From positions 1 to 6,040 of the forward strand of contig CAINMG010000125.1 of the NCBI GenBank assembly GCA_903850725.1: a DNA stretch of 6,040 nt, given 5' to 3'. Under the pieces are notes generated by a model. It had not been told where the DNA came from, did not search any database, and worked only from the letters and a program-made list of their open reading frames with translations. Source of the DNA: Candidatus Staskawiczbacteria bacterium. Lineage in GTDB: Bacteria; Patescibacteriota; Minisyncoccia; Minisyncoccales; Staskawiczbacteraceae. Position numbers and translations under genes: made by a program. Shown piece by piece: positions 5,055 to 6,040 of this stretch. Each line of letters starts with the position of its first letter. The first letter of the stretch is position 1.

Positions 5055-5496
5055 TTATAATGAAACTTCTGCACAAGAGTTTTTCCCTTTGACAAAACAA
5101 GAAGTAAAATCAAAAGGGTTTTCGTGGAAAGAGCCGAAAGATAGAAACTATAAAATTACAGTTGATTCAAAAGATTTATCTGACAGTATTTTAGATGTGA
5201 AAGATGATGTTACTTCACAAATTATTGGATGTGAACATAAAGGTGAATGCAACGAACAATGTACAACTGCGTTTAGAATAACTTCGCAAGAACTTCAATT
5301 CTACAAATCCCAAAATATACCATTGCCAAGATTATGTCCTAATTGCAGACATTATCAACGCACGAAAAATCGTAATCCTGTAAAATTATTTTTACGAAAT
5401 TGTGCAAAATGTAATAAAAATATTGAAACATCATATGCTCCCGAAAGACCTGAAATTGTTTATTGTGAATCGTGCTATAATAATGAAGTTGCTTGA
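5005..5496 (+). CDS. paralogue 2, C-terminal zinc-ribbon piece after the frameshift
   Basis: This is the continuation of the gene at 3774 in the +1 frame, not a separate gene. The ATG at 5005 lies inside the upstream frame and has no ribosome-binding site; homology begins only after the slip (TEISQFSYNETSAQEF, from 5035). It contains the YNE...AQEF stretch, a charged linker and the C-terminal double zinc ribbon. In repaired numbering the pairs are C492/C496, C521/C524, C543/C546 and C564/C567, ending YCESCYNNEVA. All eight ligands are present, unlike paralogue 1, which has lost one. The close match to the sister through the last residue shows this part has not decayed. It ends in TGA where the sister ends in TAA, which supports TGA as a normal stop. 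It could be made separately only if ATG 5005 is used, which I think unlikely. Confidence 0.8.
   Translation: MNIATENFFPTEISQFSYNETSAQEFFPLTKQEVKSKGFSWKEPKDRNYKITVDSKDLSDSILDVKDDVTSQIIGCEHKGECNEQCTTAFRITSQELQFYKSQNIPLPRLCPNCRHYQRTKNRNPVKLFLRNCAKCNKNIETSYAPERPEIVYCESCYNNEVA
5022..5036 (+). other. frameshift site: extra T in a homopolymer
   Basis: Here the sequence reads GAA TTT TTT CCC GAC. The equivalent site in paralogue 1 (around 3272) reads GAG TTT TTC CCG GTA. The only length difference is T6 against T5. Reading CCC and then moving +1 gives EFFPTEISQF, which aligns with EFFPVELSPF of the sister. A C3 run next to a T6 run is prone to sequencing and replication slippage. CCC followed by G is also a known type of +1 slip site for tRNA-Pro. 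Confidence 0.85.
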
Positions 5497-5512
5497 AAAA
5501 ATTAATAAAACA

Positions 5513-5536
5513 TTATCTTAACATATGTCAGGATAA
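5513..5536. repeat. imperfect 24-base dyad after paralogue 2
   Basis: TTATC (5513-5517) and GATAA (5532-5536) are the outer arms and ACATATGT (5521-5528) is a perfect palindrome at the centre. Of the twelve pairs, ten match, one is T/G and one is A/C. An AT-rich stretch follows, but there is no clean T tract. It may act in transcript ending or as a binding site. Confidence 0.45.
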
Positions 5537-5555
5537 AAATTTATTATTTTCACTA

Positions 5556-5572
5556 TTGGGGAAATTTCCCAA
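5556..5572. repeat. short inverted repeat TTGGG...CCCAA
   Basis: TTGGG (5556-5560) pairs with CCCAA (5568-5572) around seven bases. Alternatively GGGAAATTTCCC (5559-5570) is a perfect 12-base palindrome. It is the only GC-containing hairpin close behind the zinc-ribbon cluster, but what follows is AAAATATG, not a T run, so terminator activity is doubtful on this strand. Confidence 0.4.
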
Positions 5573-5586
5573 AATATGTTTTAACT

Positions 5587-5618
5587 AAAACCGTTTTATT
5601 ATGAAGTGGTTTTTGTTT
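5587..5618 (+). terminator. weak candidate terminator
   Basis: AAAACC (5587-5592) can pair with GGTTTT (5608-5613) across a 15-base loop, followed by TTGTTT. The stem is only six pairs with two G-C pairs, so this is a weak candidate. It lies between the zinc-ribbon cluster and the strong promoter at 5630, where a transcript end would be expected. Confidence 0.3.
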
Positions 5619-5629
5619 AGCTTAAAATC

Positions 5630-5657
5630 TTGACAAATTGAAATTATTTGTTATAAT
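5630..5657 (+). promoter_or_regulatory. strong sigma-70-type promoter for the short gene at 5738
   Basis: A perfect TTGACA (5630-5635) and a perfect TATAAT (5652-5657) are 16 bases apart, and the -10 is extended by TG plus one base (5649-5651). This is the best promoter in the window. Transcription would begin near 5664 and give a leader of about 74 bases before the ATG at 5738. Confidence 0.75.
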
Positions 5658-5663
5658 TAAAAC

Positions 5664-5737
5664 ATGCACTTTTCGGGCAATCCTAGGTTTCGTGCGTAGC
5701 GGAGCCAAAAGTAAGCCCACACATAGAGAGGAATGTC
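5664..5737 (+). promoter_or_regulatory. GC-rich leader with a possible 11-codon upstream ORF
   Basis: The leader starts with ATG at 5664, right where transcription should begin. This frame encodes MHFSGNPRFRA and stops at TAG 5697-5699. GGGC (5675-5678) could pair with GCCC near 5715-5718, and CCTAGG (5682-5687) is palindromic, so some RNA structure is possible. No known riboswitch class is recognised. The abrupt change to GC-rich sequence matches the gene that follows. Confidence 0.3.
5727..5731 (+). promoter_or_regulatory. Shine-Dalgarno of the gene at 5738
   Basis: AGAGG lies six bases before ATG 5738 and fixes this start. It is the only clear, well-placed Shine-Dalgarno in front of a gene in this window; the AT-rich genes have none. 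Confidence 0.7.
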
Positions 5738-5923
5738 ATGAGTTACACTCAGTTCGTTGAGCAACACGGGATTCAGGGAAAGTTAGCTTCGGATTTGGCG
5801 GAACTGCTGGACAACCAACAATTCGCCGTTGACCCGAAGAATGGCCACTATGGCCTGCCCAATGTCCGGCAAGATGTGTTTGATAAGTTCTGCCGAGTCT
5901 GTAAGGTGGTCTGCGTAAACTAG
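5738..5923 (+). CDS. short hypothetical protein, GC-rich outlier (61 aa)
   Basis: A 61-residue protein with no family I recognise. It begins MSYTQFVEQHGIQGKLASDL, probably helical, continues with AVDPKNGHYGLPNVRQDVF and ends with CRVCKVVCVN, where C53 and C56 form a CxxC followed by C59. The three cysteines could bind a metal or form disulfides, but four ligands are not present. There is no signal peptide or membrane span. Coding is supported by a strong promoter, a Shine-Dalgarno at the right distance and codon use with G/C-rich third positions. Two sampled lines contain 64 G/C of 120, about twice the neighbours' content. The antisense ORF covering the same bases is a shadow. No good terminator is visible in the AT-rich 117 bases that follow. 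Composition and translation signals unlike the neighbours suggest a different origin, a distinct gene class, or strong selection on expression. Confidence 0.65.
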   Translation: MSYTQFVEQHGIQGKLASDLAELLDNQQFAVDPKNGHYGLPNVRQDVFDKFCRVCKVVCVN

Positions 5924-6040
5924 ACAGCAAAAGTGGAAAAGATAGATGGTTTTTCAGAGTACAAATTTTAATAATTTTTTATGATTTTTTTAAAAAACTA
6001 ACTATTTAAATGACTTTTAAGGGCTTTAAAATTTTGCAAT

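Noticed and set aside
5005..5496. An independent gene starting at ATG 5005
   Set aside because: The bases before 5035 are coding in the upstream frame, no initiation signal precedes ATG 5005, and homology to paralogue 1 continues exactly across the one-base slip. It is the second part of the gene at 3774.
5494..5496. UGA read as glycine (alternative CPR code)
   Set aside because: The sister protein stops at the equivalent position with TAA after the same ending (NEVV against NEVA), so TGA is best read as a stop here.
5675..5718. tRNA or known riboswitch in the GC-rich leader
   Set aside because: There is no cloverleaf, T-loop GTTCGA-type motif or recognised aptamer core; only loose pairing is possible.
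5903..5920. Similarity between the 3' end of the gene at 5738 and the left arm of the terminator at 386-403
   Set aside because: The two stretches share GTCTGCGT-like sequence, but the alignment needs shifts, is under 20 bases, and the right-hand site does not form the same hairpin. Probably chance.
5736..5930. Antisense 64-codon ORF opposite the gene at 5738
   Set aside because: The sense frame has a consensus promoter and a Shine-Dalgarno; the antisense frame has neither and a low-complexity look.

Overview
The window looks like chromosomal DNA of a small-genome, AT-rich bacterium, most likely from the Patescibacteria/CPR (Parcubacteria-like). The grounds are a core gene (frr) among very AT-rich genes (two sampled 60-base lines in the large genes hold 30 G/C of 120), no Shine-Dalgarno in front of those genes, and a pair of cysteine-rich zinc-ribbon proteins of a type I associate with CPR genomes. 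The phylum call is an inference from family recall and composition. TGA acts as a stop: the second paralogue ends in TGA exactly where its sister ends in TAA, which argues against the UGA=Gly code of some CPR lineages.

Layout. Bases 1-57 are probably the 3' end of a gene cut by the window edge. At 107-349 there is a short, GC-richer hypothetical gene closed by a strong intrinsic terminator (386-422). Then comes frr (ribosome recycling factor, 499-1053) with its own candidate promoter. A near-perfect 28-base palindrome follows, then an ArsR-type repressor gene broken by an in-frame TAA (1198-1476). Three related 24-base palindromes lie in front of this regulator, across its 3' end and directly in front of the next gene. 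Each is followed by a -10-like box, so they look like operators of an autoregulated ArsR circuit. The third could control a compact cluster: a Nudix hydrolase (1612-2016) and two large paralogous cysteine-rich proteins (2042-3766 and 3774-5496).

The paralogue pair is the most striking content. Each protein (574 aa, and 573 aa once a frameshift is repaired) has a four-CxxC double zinc ribbon at the N-terminus, a cysteine-studded solenoid with a 21-residue period, a YC(I/V)(L/F)NKQY-type hinge, a second solenoid-like block, a second hinge, and a C-terminal copy of the double zinc ribbon. The function is unknown. In the second paralogue a single extra T in a homopolymer (T6 instead of T5) shifts the frame just before the C-terminal part. 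The downstream frame is fully conserved, so this is a sequencing error, a very recent mutation, or +1 recoding.

The right end (5497-6040) has several dyads, a very good promoter (TTGACA, 16 bp, extended -10 TATAAT), a GC-rich leader with a possible 11-codon upstream ORF, and a second short GC-rich gene (5738-5923). This is the only gene in the window with a clear, well-placed Shine-Dalgarno. The two short GC-rich genes (about 53-54% G/C in sampled lines) bracket the AT-rich core and look like composition outliers of different origin.
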